NCBI RefSeq assembly: GCF_944383115.1
Contig: NZ_CALWOJ010000003.1
Span: 1 to 63,519 of the forward strand
Direction of reading: 5' to 3'
DNA from: an uncultured Flavonifractor sp.
GTDB lineage: Bacteria > Bacillota > Clostridia > Oscillospirales > Oscillospiraceae
DNA length: 63,519 nt
Under the pieces are notes generated by a model. The model was given only the letters and a program-made list of their open reading frames with translations, made no database searches and had not been told where the DNA came from. Position numbers and translations under genes: made by a program. Positions 32,723-40,915 of this stretch are shown piece after piece; the first letter of the stretch is position 1; each line of letters begins with the position of its first letter.

Positions 32723-34087
32723 ATGGGAAAATATTTTGGAACGGACGGCTTCCGCGGAAAAGCCGGCGAAGGCCTGACCGCCGACCACGCATACCGGATC
32801 GGCCGCTTCCTGGGCTGGTATTACAGCAGGGAGCATAAGGCCCGGATCGTTGTGGGCAAGGATACCCGCCGCTCCAGCTATATGCTGGAGTATGCCATCA
32901 GCGCGGGTATGGCGGCGTCCGGCGCCGACGTGAACCTGCTCCATGTGACCACCACCCCTTCGGTGTCCTATGTGGCCCGGACGGATGATTTCGACTGCGG
33001 CGTGATGATCAGCGCGTCCCATAATCCCTTCTATGACAACGGCATCAAGCTCCTCAACGGCGAGGGCGAGAAGATGGAGGAGAGCGTCATCGCCCTGGTG
33101 GAGGACTATCTGGACGGCAAGCTGGTGGTAGACGGCCGGGAAGTGGGCGAGCTGCCTATGGCCACCGAGGCCCAGATCGGCAGCATTACCGACGACGTGG
33201 CCGGCCGCAACCGCTACATGGGCTACCTGATCTCCCTGGCCGTCTATTCCTTCAAAGGCAAGAAGGTGGCCCTGGACTGCGCCAACGGCAGCGCCTGGCA
33301 CATTGCCCCCCGGATCTTTGAGGCGCTGGGCGCCCAGGTTTTCCCCATCAACACCAATCCGGACGGCACCAATATCAATCTCAACGCCGGTTCCACCCAC
33401 ATTGAGGGCCTGCGGCGCTATGTGGTGGAGAACAAGATGGACGTGGGCTTTGCCTACGACGGCGACGCCGACCGCTGCCTGGCGGTGGATGAGAACGGCA
33501 ACCTGGTGGACGGCGATCAGATCATGTACCTCTACGCCTGCTATATGAAGAAGCGGGATAAGCTGACCACCAACACGGTGGTAACCACCGTGATGTCCAA
33601 CTTCGGCCTGTACAAGGCTTTGGATGAGGCGGGCATTGCCTATGAAAAGACCGCCGTAGGCGACAAGTACGTCTATGAGAACATGGTGAAGTACGGCCAC
33701 CGCATCGGCGGTGAGCAGTCGGGCCACATTATCTTTACCAAATATGCCCGCACCGGCGACGGTATCCTCACCTCCCTGAAGGTGATGGAGGCCATGCTGG
33801 CCCAGAAGCTGCCCCTGAGCAAGCTGGCGGCGCCGGTGACCATCTACCCCCAGGTGCTGATCAACGTGCGGGTCAAGGATAAGCAGGCCGCCCAGGCCGA
33901 TCCCGACGTTCAGGCCGCCGTGGCCGCCGTAGCCGACGAGCTTGGGGACACCGGGCGCATTTTGGTGCGGGAATCGGGGACCGAACCCCTCATCCGGGTC
34001 ATGGTGGAGGCCCCTGCCCAGGAGCAGTGCCAGACTCTGGCCCAGCGGGTGGTGGACGTGGTGATCCGGAAAGGGCATCAGGCCTGA
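32723..34087 (+). CDS. glmM: Phosphoglucosamine mutase
   Basis: 454-residue alpha-D-phosphohexomutase that interconverts glucosamine-6-phosphate and glucosamine-1-phosphate for peptidoglycan. Motifs in order: GTDGFRGKAG at the start, ISASHNPFYDNG with the phosphoserine S99, YDGDADRCLAVD for magnesium, GGEQSGHIIF for sugar contact, RESGTEPLIRVMVEA for phosphate binding. ATG 32723 with GAAGGA. Normally essential, so finding it between the two halves of the split deacetylase argues against a simple mobile insertion, unless it is an extra copy. Its stop at 34085-34087 is followed at once by the deacetylase remnant. Confidence 0.96.
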   Translation: MGKYFGTDGFRGKAGEGLTADHAYRIGRFLGWYYSREHKARIVVGKDTRRSSYMLEYAISAGMAASGADVNLLHVTTTPSVSYVARTDDFDCGVMISASHNPFYDNGIKLLNGEGEKMEESVIALVEDYLDGKLVVDGREVGELPMATEAQIGSITDDVAGRNRYMGYLISLAVYSFKGKKVALDCANGSAWHIAPRIFEALGAQVFPINTNPDGTNINLNAGSTHIEGLRRYVVENKMDVGFAYDGDADRCLAVDENGNLVDGDQIMYLYACYMKKRDKLTTNTVVTTVMSNFGLYKALDEAGIAYEKTAVGDKYVYENMVKYGHRIGGEQSGHIIFTKYARTGDGILTSLKVMEAMLAQKLPLSKLAAPVTIYPQVLINVRVKDKQAAQADPDVQAAVAAVADELGDTGRILVRESGTEPLIRVMVEAPAQEQCQTLAQRVVDVVIRKGHQA

Positions 34088-34135
34088 CACCCAAACAGGC
34101 CGGCAGCCCATCCGCCCCAACCGCTTGAATCTGTT

Positions 34136-34393
34136 TGGGACGGGGATAGCCTGGACTGGAAGGAGATCCCGGCCAATGAGATCACCCAGCGGGTGGTGAG
34201 CAGGGTGGGACCGGGCTCTATCGTCCTCTTCCACAATGCGGCCATCCATACGCCGGAGGCGCTGCCGGGGGTGATCCAGTGCCTGCTCCAGGAGGGGTAC
34301 ACCTTTGTGCCCATCTCCCAGATCATCCTGCCGGGCGTCTGCGGCACCGACTATACCATCGACCACACTGGCCGCCAGCAGCTGTGCCAGTGA
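34136..34393 (+). pseudogene. C-terminal half of a sporulation-type polysaccharide deacetylase
   Basis: Orphan frame of 85 codons with no start or ribosome site, beginning just after glmM. It reads WDGDSLDWKEIPANEITQ, then GPGSIVLFHNAAIHTPEALP and FVPISQIILPG, the final motif 5 (LFHN) part of PdaB-like deacetylases. The N-terminal half ends at 3025 in the same register and strand. Both breakpoints carry a related 12-base word (TGGGATGTGGAT at 3026-3037, TGGGACGGGGAT at 34136-34147, 10 of 12 identical). Joined they give 256 residues with motifs 1-5 complete. Confidence 0.85.
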
Positions 34394-34405
34394 ACAGAAC
34401 AAAAG

Positions 34406-34458
34406 ACAGGCCGGGCGGGGATGTGACCTTACGATCACATCCCCGCCCGGCCTGTTTG
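34406..34458. terminator. Strong bidirectional terminator
   Basis: Perfect 21-base arms (34406-34426, 34435-34455) with an 8-base loop, A-rich to the left and TTT to the right, between the deacetylase remnant and the convergent AtuA-like operon. Confidence 0.88.
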
Positions 34459-34479
34459 GGAAGATGAGAGAGAATGAAC

Positions 34480-34779
34480 TCAGATTTCCATATCCAGCAG
34501 GTAAGAGGACAGCCCCTTGCCGTGCATATCCAGGGACAGGGAACGGGTGACGCCGCCGCCCAGCGCGGCGTACAGCACGAAATTCAGCGCATGGATGTTG
34601 GGCAGTTCATAGCGGACCACCTGGCCCTGAACCATGCCCTTGAAGTGGGCTTTGACCCGCTCCACGGTTACTTTTTCCCGGAGCAGTTCATAGTCCTTGG
34701 GGTCGTAGGCGATGAGGGAGATGTTGGAGATATTGCCCTTGTCGCCGGTACGGGAGTGTGCAAGATCCCAGAGTTTCAT
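34480..34779 (-). CDS. AtuA-like ferredoxin-fold small protein
   Basis: 99 residues. It begins KLWDLAHSRTGDKGNISNIS, matching the C-terminal ferredoxin-fold domain that follows the main domain in AtuA proteins; in this organism it is a separate gene 26 bases after the large AtuA-type gene. The conserved arginine and aspartate in HSRTGDKGN are present. AtuA was named for acyclic terpene degradation in Pseudomonas, but its reaction is not established, and in clostridia such pairs accompany amino-acid or peptide genes. Last gene of the sigma-54-type operon. Confidence 0.85.
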   Translation of the reverse strand: MKLWDLAHSRTGDKGNISNISLIAYDPKDYELLREKVTVERVKAHFKGMVQGQVVRYELPNIHALNFVLYAALGGGVTRSLSLDMHGKGLSSYLLDMEI

Positions 34780-34805
34780 GACGCAGTGCTTCCTTTCTGC
34801 AAAAA

Positions 34806-36152
34806 TCAGACCTCCAGCAGCTGAGCCTGAGGTGTGACGTCGTGGCGATTCACCAGAATGGAGGCCACGGATACGATGTCCCGGGTGTGCTTCACAGCGC
34901 CGCAGCCGCCGGCGGGGCCGTTGGTGTACAGGGCCTCCACCTCGTTGCCGATGAGGTCGGCCTCCGCCCGGGTCTTGGCCCGGCCGGCCACCCGTACCCG
35001 CACCTCGCTGGGTTCCTGATTGTACTGGTAGTCGGGGTTCCAGTACAGGCTGTTGCAGCCGATCAGGTCGAATTTCAGCTCCTCAAACACGTTGGGCGCC
35101 ACCAGCTCCAGCCGCTCTTTCAGGATCTCCAGAGCCAGCTTGCCGCGGTTGACGCAGCCGGGGCCGCCGTAGCTGATCTCGCCGTCACCGATGAAGCAGT
35201 CCTTGTAGCCGATGGAGCATTTGAAGGTGTCGGTGCGGGGCTTTCCGGTGACCCCCTCCACCTTTACCTTGTCTTTGTCCAGCTCGGTAAAGCGGATCTG
35301 TTTGCAGTCTGCCACCACGTCTGGGGTCAGATAGTTCTCCGGGTCATGGATCTCGTAGCAGATCTGCTCGGAGCAGGTCTCCACGGTGACCATGCCGCCG
35401 GCCTCGGGCACCTTGGTGACGAAGAAGGAGCCGTCCTCACAGGCCTCAATGATGGGGAAACCCAGGTGACCCAGGCCGGGTACGTCCTTCTTGCCGGGTT
35501 CGGCGAAATAGCCGCCGGTGACCTGCCCGCCGCACTCCAGCAGATGACCCATGATGGTGCCCTTGCCCAGCTTGTCCCAGTCGTCCAGCGCCCAGCCGAA
35601 CTCGTGGATGAGGGGGGCCATGAAGATGGCGGGGTCGGCCACCCGGCCGGTGATCACCACGTCGGTCCCCATGTCCAGGGCCTTCAGGATGCCCTCCACT
35701 CCCATATAGGCGTTGGCGGAGACGATCTCGCCGGGCAGTTCCCGCAGCGGCCTGTGATTCTCCCACACCTCGGCGTCCATGTACTTGTCAATGACAGGCA
35801 GCAGGTCGTCGCCGGTGACGCAGGCGATCTTCATGCCGGTGAGGCCGTGCTTGCGGGCGATCTCCACGCACTTCCGGGCGGCGGCCTGGGGGTTGGCGGC
35901 CCCCATATTGGTAATGAGTTTGACCTTGTGCTTCCAGCACAGGGGAAGGGCCTTCTCCATGCGGTACTCCAGCAGGCTGTTGTACCCCTTGGAGGGGTCC
36001 TTCAGCTTGGCCTGCTGACCAATGGCAATGGTGCGCTCGGCCAGACATTCATAGCTGATGTAGTCCAGATTGCCCTTCTCGATCAGCTCCAGAGAGGGCT
36101 CCAGACGGTCGCCGGCGTAGCCGGCGCCGCTGCCAATGCGGATGGTTTTCAT
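34806..36152 (-). CDS. AtuA/DUF1446-family protein
   Basis: 448 residues of the acyclic terpene utilisation AtuA family. The N-terminus RIGSGAGYAGDRLEPSLELI is the family hallmark, followed by DYISYECLAERTI, ITNMGAANPQAA, DVVITGRVADPAIFMAPLIHEFGW and GGYFAEPGKKDVPG. The catalytic mechanism is unknown to me. With the small ferredoxin-fold protein it forms the two-part version of full-length AtuA. The preceding genes encode a dipeptidase and a sodium:solute symporter, and there is no geranyl-CoA carboxylase, so terpene breakdown is unlikely; a hydroxyacid or amino-acid-derived substrate fits better (inference). Confidence 0.87.
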   Translation of the reverse strand: MKTIRIGSGAGYAGDRLEPSLELIEKGNLDYISYECLAERTIAIGQQAKLKDPSKGYNSLLEYRMEKALPLCWKHKVKLITNMGAANPQAAARKCVEIARKHGLTGMKIACVTGDDLLPVIDKYMDAEVWENHRPLRELPGEIVSANAYMGVEGILKALDMGTDVVITGRVADPAIFMAPLIHEFGWALDDWDKLGKGTIMGHLLECGGQVTGGYFAEPGKKDVPGLGHLGFPIIEACEDGSFFVTKVPEAGGMVTVETCSEQICYEIHDPENYLTPDVVADCKQIRFTELDKDKVKVEGVTGKPRTDTFKCSIGYKDCFIGDGEISYGGPGCVNRGKLALEILKERLELVAPNVFEELKFDLIGCNSLYWNPDYQYNQEPSEVRVRVAGRAKTRAEADLIGNEVEALYTNGPAGGCGAVKHTRDIVSVASILVNRHDVTPQAQLLEV

Positions 36153-36210
36153 AGCAATTGCTCCTTACCTGCAGCAAAATCACGTCAAAATAGGGGACGG
36201 GCGGTGGGGC

Positions 36211-37653
36211 TCAGACCCGCCGCAGGATTTCCACCAGGCAGCGATAGCAGCGGTCAAAGGAGGCCAGATCCAGCTTCTCGTCGGGGGTATGGGCCTGATA
36301 ATGGGTGGCCACCAGCAGGATCATATCCAGCCAGGGCATATTGCGCAGGAAGAAGCCGATCTCGTTGCCGTAGTGGGCGCCGATGGGACGGATGTGTTCG
36401 CCGTTCTGCTCGAACCATACCTGGTCGAACACGTTGTAGAAGGGGGTGCCGGCCTCCACGTTGTGGCCGTAGAAGTAGTTTTCCACCTCATATTCCACAT
36501 CGAAGAGCTGGGCCAGCAGACGGCTCTGCTCGTCCATATCCAGCATCTTGGAGGTGATGGCGCTGGTGGGGCGGTAGAACCAGGTGATGGAGTCGTCGGC
36601 AGTTTCGATGGTCTCCAGGCTGAAGGAGGAGATGGGCAGGCCGGGGAACACCAGGCTGGTGTCCACCAGACCGGCGGGGAGCAGATGGAGCAGGGTGACC
36701 ACCTTGTCCGTGACCTCCTCCGGCATGGCGGGGGCGCTGTGGGTCTGCTGGCTCAGAGTGAGGGTCATGTTGGGGTCGCTTTCCTTATGCTCGAACTTGA
36801 CCTCGTCCAGCACCCGGCGGGCGATCTCCTCCGCCTTGGCCATGTGTTCGGGCGCCAGGGCGATGCGGGCGGTGCAGTCCACCGGGATGGTGGTCACGCT
36901 GCCGCCGTCCAGGCTCACCAGGCGGCAGGGTACTTCCTTGCGGATGTAGTAGACGATGCGCACCGCCGTCTTAATGGCGTTGGCCAGCTGCCGCTCCTGG
37001 AACTGGACGTGAGCGCCGGTCAGGCCGTGGACCCGGATGGACAGCTCCGCAGCCCCCTCCAGTGTCTCCCGCTGGAAACGCTTGGTGAAGCGGGCGTTGG
37101 CGGCGCCGGCGGCGATGAGCAGGCTGGTGCCCTCCAGGTTGCCGTCCATGCTGACGTACTTGCGGGCCTTCAGCTGGGAACAGTCGAATTTCTGCACACC
37201 GTACAGGCCGGGCTCCTCGGCGGTGGTAAAGACGCACTCCAGCTCCGGATGCTCCAGCGTCTTGTCCTGGAGAATGGCCAGCATATAGGCCACGGCCACG
37301 CCGTCGTCGGAGCCGCAGGTGGTCTCCTCCGCCATCAAAAAGCCGTCGTCGGTGACCTTTAGCTTGAGGCCTTCGTTTTCAAAATCAAAGGTGCTGCCCG
37401 GGCGCTTGTTCCAGATCATGTCCATGTGGCCCTGGAGCATGACCACCTCGTGGTCCTCGTAGCCGGGGGTGGCGGGCTTGCGCACCACCACATTGTTGGC
37501 GCTGTCCCGGGTGTACTCCAGCCCCAGATCCTTGGCAAAGTTGCACACAAAGTCGGCAATCTTCTCTTCCTTGAAGCTGCCCCGGGGAATGGCGGAAATA
37601 TCTTCAAACAGCTTGGCGTAGGGCTTGCCGGTATGATCGAGTACATATTTCAT
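36211..37653 (-). CDS. pepD: Aminoacyl-histidine (Xaa-His) dipeptidase PepD, M20 family
   Basis: 480-residue zinc exopeptidase. The metal and catalytic motifs are QGHMDMIW (His and Asp), CGSDDGVAVAYMLA (bridging Asp), FTTAEEPGLYG (catalytic Glu then metal Glu) and a C-terminal IGAHYGNEIG. It cleaves dipeptides such as beta-alanyl-histidine (carnosine) and other Xaa-His or broad dipeptides in the cytoplasm. It lies 52 bases downstream of the symporter gene, suggesting import then cleavage. GGATTATCACC precedes ATG 37653, a modest ribosome site. Confidence 0.93.
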   Translation of the reverse strand: MKYVLDHTGKPYAKLFEDISAIPRGSFKEEKIADFVCNFAKDLGLEYTRDSANNVVVRKPATPGYEDHEVVMLQGHMDMIWNKRPGSTFDFENEGLKLKVTDDGFLMAEETTCGSDDGVAVAYMLAILQDKTLEHPELECVFTTAEEPGLYGVQKFDCSQLKARKYVSMDGNLEGTSLLIAAGAANARFTKRFQRETLEGAAELSIRVHGLTGAHVQFQERQLANAIKTAVRIVYYIRKEVPCRLVSLDGGSVTTIPVDCTARIALAPEHMAKAEEIARRVLDEVKFEHKESDPNMTLTLSQQTHSAPAMPEEVTDKVVTLLHLLPAGLVDTSLVFPGLPISSFSLETIETADDSITWFYRPTSAITSKMLDMDEQSRLLAQLFDVEYEVENYFYGHNVEAGTPFYNVFDQVWFEQNGEHIRPIGAHYGNEIGFFLRNMPWLDMILLVATHYQAHTPDEKLDLASFDRCYRCLVEILRRV

Positions 37654-37705
37654 AGGTGATAATCCTTTCTTTACAACTCAGCGGTTCTGTGATGAGCGGG
37701 ACAGG

Positions 37706-39091
37706 TCAGGCCTTCTCAATGGCCGGACCGGCGGTCAGCTTGCATACCACAAAGCCCACTACAGAGGAGACGGGCAGAATGATATACACCGGGTGCCAGG
37801 AGGCGCTCATACCGGTGATAACCCAGATGATGCCCACCAGGATGCCGGAGACGATGCTCCAGCCGGCAGCCTTGGCGTTCATACGCTTCCAGAACATACC
37901 GGCCACCAGGGGGAAGAACATGGGGCCGGTGACGCAGGCGATGAGTACGGTGACCAGTTCGTTGAGGAAGGACTGCTGAATCATAAAGGTGGGAATGATG
38001 GTGATGAAGCCGTAGACAAAGGCGATGAGGCGGGTGTAGGTCAGCTGGGTGCGCTCGGAGACCTGCTTCTTCTCATACACAGGCAGCAGCAGCTGACGGA
38101 TGATGGTGCAGATGGCCAGCAGCTGACCGGCCAGGGTGCAGATGACGATGAGGGCGATGGACGCGAAGATGAGGGCGGTGAGCCAGCTGGGGCAGTAGGT
38201 GTTGATGACGGTGGCGAAGGCCAGGGAGCTGCTGCCGCCCACGTCCAGATTCATGGCGATGCACACCATGCCCAGCAGAGCGCAGATGAAGCCGCAGGGC
38301 AGGTTGAGGATGGCGCCGAAGAAGATGCCCTTCTTGGCAGCGGCATCGTCCTTGGCGATGAGGGAGGGCTGGATGGCGGCCTGCATGGTGAGGAAGGCCA
38401 CGAAGCAGGTCAAGAACCAGCTGAACCAGGTCTTGGCGGGCATGGTGAACAGGTTGAAGTAGCTGGCATCCAGGGTGTTGGTCAGGGTGGCGAAGCCGCC
38501 GGTCTGATTCATCACCAACACCAGGCCGATGGCCATAGCAGCGTACATCAGGATGCAGCACACCTTGCTGACGTAGTTGGCGCCGCTGACGCCGGATACC
38601 ACGGTGTAGGAGATAGCCAGCAGCAGGCCGATGATGCAGGCCCAGGTCAGGTCCAGAGAGGGGATGATGGTGCGGAACACGGTGGTCACGGTAAAGAGCT
38701 GAATGGGAATGTAAATAAAGCCCATGATCAGGTAGGCGTAGGAGTACAGGTTGCTGATGCCGGAGGAATAGCGGTTTTTCATGAAGTTGGAGATGGTGTC
38801 CTCGGTGATGTACTTACGCAGGTGGGTGATAAAAAACATGGACAGGATCATGGCCACGGTGCCGGCGATGCCGTACCAGGCGCCGCCGATGCCCAGAGTA
38901 TAGCCGTTCTGGGCCGCGCCGATGGTGGAAGTACCGCCAATCTGGAATGTGACCAGCAGGATACCGACGGTGACCCAGTTCAGGTTCTTGCCGCCGTTTG
39001 CCCACTGGGCGGCGCTCTTTACCTTTCTGCCTGCCAGAATGCCGATAAGACAGATGACGCCGATCAGGATAAACATTAACGCTGCTCTCAT
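37706..39091 (-). CDS. Sodium:solute symporter (SSS family)
   Basis: 461-residue membrane transporter with about 12-13 helices. The N-terminal FQIGGTSTIGAAQNGYTLG is the sodium-site helix of the family, and SGVSGANYVSKVCC and LLAICTIIRQLLLP are other landmarks. SSS proteins carry sugars, amino acids, pantothenate, proline or organic acids with sodium. First gene of the operon that also holds pepD and the AtuA pair, so its likely cargo is a dipeptide or amino-acid derivative. GGGAGG precedes ATG 39091. The sigma-54-type promoter lies 135 bases upstream. Confidence 0.92.
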   Translation of the reverse strand: MRAALMFILIGVICLIGILAGRKVKSAAQWANGGKNLNWVTVGILLVTFQIGGTSTIGAAQNGYTLGIGGAWYGIAGTVAMILSMFFITHLRKYITEDTISNFMKNRYSSGISNLYSYAYLIMGFIYIPIQLFTVTTVFRTIIPSLDLTWACIIGLLLAISYTVVSGVSGANYVSKVCCILMYAAMAIGLVLVMNQTGGFATLTNTLDASYFNLFTMPAKTWFSWFLTCFVAFLTMQAAIQPSLIAKDDAAAKKGIFFGAILNLPCGFICALLGMVCIAMNLDVGGSSSLAFATVINTYCPSWLTALIFASIALIVICTLAGQLLAICTIIRQLLLPVYEKKQVSERTQLTYTRLIAFVYGFITIIPTFMIQQSFLNELVTVLIACVTGPMFFPLVAGMFWKRMNAKAAGWSIVSGILVGIIWVITGMSASWHPVYIILPVSSVVGFVVCKLTAGPAIEKA

Positions 39092-39225
39092 GGTTTACCT
39101 CCCGAAAAAACGTATGTTGTGGGTTTGGTCCGCTGCCTGACCACGGGCGTGTACCCCTCATTGCACACAACCAACTTGAAAACGCCGGTGGGGCAGCAGA
39201 TGTCTGTGTACACACCCAGAATAAA

Positions 39226-39242
39226 AGCAAGCGATATGCCAA
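39226..39242 (-). promoter_or_regulatory. Sigma-54 (-24/-12) promoter of the symporter-pepD-AtuA operon
   Basis: The complement reads TTGGCATATCGCTTGCT, an exact GG-N10-GC match to the -24/-12 consensus (TTGGCAC-N5-TTGCT/A). It points at the symporter gene 135 bases away, and a sigma-54 activator gene lies adjacent. Confidence 0.85.
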
Positions 39243-39328
39243 CATGACGTCTCAGGGATGTAAAGCCGGAAAAGCCGCTGGCTGTAGGGCTTATATGCGC
39301 CGGGAACCGGGATGCGCTCAGATCAAGA

Positions 39329-39433
39329 TTCTAAAAAAGTAGAATTTTGGCGAAGGGTGGGGGTAAAAGAGGGGTAAAAACCGCATGGCACAAGGCTTCT
39401 AAAATTTTAGAATAGTATTCTTAAATTTTAGAA
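39329..39433. promoter_or_regulatory. Three enhancer-like palindromes (upstream activator sites)
   Basis: 39329-39344 TTCTAAAAAAGTAGAA, 39397-39412 TTCTAAAATTTTAGAA (perfect) and 39418-39433 TTCTTAAATTTTAGAA. They lie about 90-210 bases upstream of the -24/-12 elements, the normal distance for bacterial enhancers. The last two are centred 21 bases apart, two DNA turns. Confidence 0.82.
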
Positions 39434-39447
39434 GCAGGGGGGCAGAG

Positions 39448-40803
39448 TTAATTGTCCTGGGAAGAGAGTTTGTTGTACAGGGTGGCCAGGGAGATGCCCA
39501 GCTCCCGGGCAGTCTTTTTCTTGCCCTCCAAAGAAGGACCGTTGCACTCCAGCAGATCCAGGATCACCTGCTTTTCAAAGGCTTTGGTGCGCTGAGCCAG
39601 GGTAAGGGTGGATTGGGCGGCGGCGCCCCGGCGCAGGTCCATGGGGAAGGATTCGCTGGTGATGACCCCCGAGGGGGTGAGGTAGGCGGAGAACTCCAGC
39701 ACGTTGCGCAGCTCCCGCACATTGCCGGGCCAGTCGTGGGCCTGGAGGCAGACCACCGCGTCGTCGGTGAGGCGGAAGGGGCGGCGGAGTTTGTGGGAGA
39801 AATCCTCCAAAATGGCCTGGGCCAGGGCGGGGATATCCCCCGGCCGCTCCCGCAGGGGCGGGATATGGATGGGGAAGGTGTTCAGGCGGTAGTACAGATC
39901 TTTGCGGAACTTGCCGGCGGCCACATAGGTGGGCAGGTCGGCGTTGCAGGCGGCAATGACCCGCACGTCCACCTCCACCTCCTTCAGGCCGCCCACCGGC
40001 CGGATAGTATGCTCCTGGAGGGCGCGGAGCAGTTTGGCCTGGAGCCCGATGTCCATTTCGGAGATCTCGTCCAGAAAGAGGGTACCGCCGGCGGCGGCCT
40101 CAAACAGGCCCATCTTGCCCCCTCGCTTGGCGCCGGTAAAGGCGCCTTCCACATAGCCGAACAGCTCCGATTCCAGCATATTGGCATTGAAATTGGAGCA
40201 GTTGATGGCCACAAAGACGCCGTCCCGGCGGGGACTGGCGTTGTGGATGGCCTGGGCATACAGCTCCTTGCCGGTGCCGCTCTCGCTTTCCAACAGGACG
40301 GTGGCGTCGGTGACGGCGATACGCCGGGCCAGGTCCTTCACCCGCGCCACGGCGGGAGTGACCGCCACAATATCGTCGAAGGTATACCGGGCGCCGTTGG
40401 CTTTGTTAATGCTGTGCAGCACCTGGCGGCTGCGGGCCTCCACCGCCTCCAGTTCCTCCCTGGTGTGGTAGGCCTCCTCCAGAAAGGTGACCACCGACAG
40501 GCCGCCAACCAGTACGCCGTCTTGGTAGATGGGGTAGAGATTGACAAAATAGAAATCCTCGATTTCCTGGCGGGTGATGTGGAGAATAGGCTTGCCGGCC
40601 TTGATGACGTCGGGAAGCCGGGCGCCGGGGCGCAGGTCCCGCAGGCGCTTTCCCTCCACCGGGCCCAGGGAATCCCCCAACTCCTTGCGGAGAAAGTCCA
40701 GATAGGCCTGGTTGCAGAAGACCAGGCGGCCCTCGGTGTCAATGATGGTGATGCCCTCCCGCATGGCGTCGAAGGTGGCTCTGGCAGCGGCGTTAAGTTC
40801 CAT
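39448..40803 (-). CDS. Sigma-54-dependent transcription activator (PAS-AAA-Fis)
   Basis: 451 residues. PAS sensor at about 8-110; a linker helix; AAA ATPase at about 145-370 with Walker A ESESGTGKE (172-180), the sigma-54-contact loop GAFTGA (220-225) and GGTLFLDEIS (Walker B), and DWPGNVRELRN; Fis-type HTH at about 415-450 (KTARELGISLATLYNKL). No phosphorylation receiver domain, so the PAS domain probably senses a ligand directly. Its gene ends 15 bases before the palindromes at 39329-39433 and is oriented the same way as the symporter operon, which carries a -24/-12 promoter: the classical arrangement for local activation. It lacks its own -24/-12 site. Confidence 0.95.
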   Translation of the reverse strand: MELNAAARATFDAMREGITIIDTEGRLVFCNQAYLDFLRKELGDSLGPVEGKRLRDLRPGARLPDVIKAGKPILHITRQEIEDFYFVNLYPIYQDGVLVGGLSVVTFLEEAYHTREELEAVEARSRQVLHSINKANGARYTFDDIVAVTPAVARVKDLARRIAVTDATVLLESESGTGKELYAQAIHNASPRRDGVFVAINCSNFNANMLESELFGYVEGAFTGAKRGGKMGLFEAAAGGTLFLDEISEMDIGLQAKLLRALQEHTIRPVGGLKEVEVDVRVIAACNADLPTYVAAGKFRKDLYYRLNTFPIHIPPLRERPGDIPALAQAILEDFSHKLRRPFRLTDDAVVCLQAHDWPGNVRELRNVLEFSAYLTPSGVITSESFPMDLRRGAAAQSTLTLAQRTKAFEKQVILDLLECNGPSLEGKKKTARELGISLATLYNKLSSQDN

Positions 40804-40863
40804 GGCGGTCCCTCCCTCTTTGTTATGTAGATTATACCCTGCCTGTCAACGCCGGAAAAGGGT

Positions 40864-40899
40864 CTGCGGGAGGCGTTCCGTTAGGAACGCCTCCCGCAG
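40864..40899 (-). terminator. Terminator after the sialidase gene
   Basis: Perfect 16-base arms (40864-40879, 40884-40899) around GTTA; on the complement it is followed by ACCCTTTTCC. Confidence 0.8.
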
Positions 40900-40915
40900 A
40901 TGGGGAAGGATAGGG

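Larger units (their letters stand above)
39092..39447. other. Sigma-54 control region, no gene
   Basis: 356 bases between the symporter gene and the 3' end of the activator gene. They contain the sigma-54 promoter (39226-39242) and three related palindromes (39329-39433). I see no other structure. Confidence 0.7.

Noticed and set aside
39382-39396. A second sigma-54 site on the plus strand (TGGCACAAGGCTTCT).
   Set aside because: It lacks the -12 GC and would point at the activator gene in the wrong direction.
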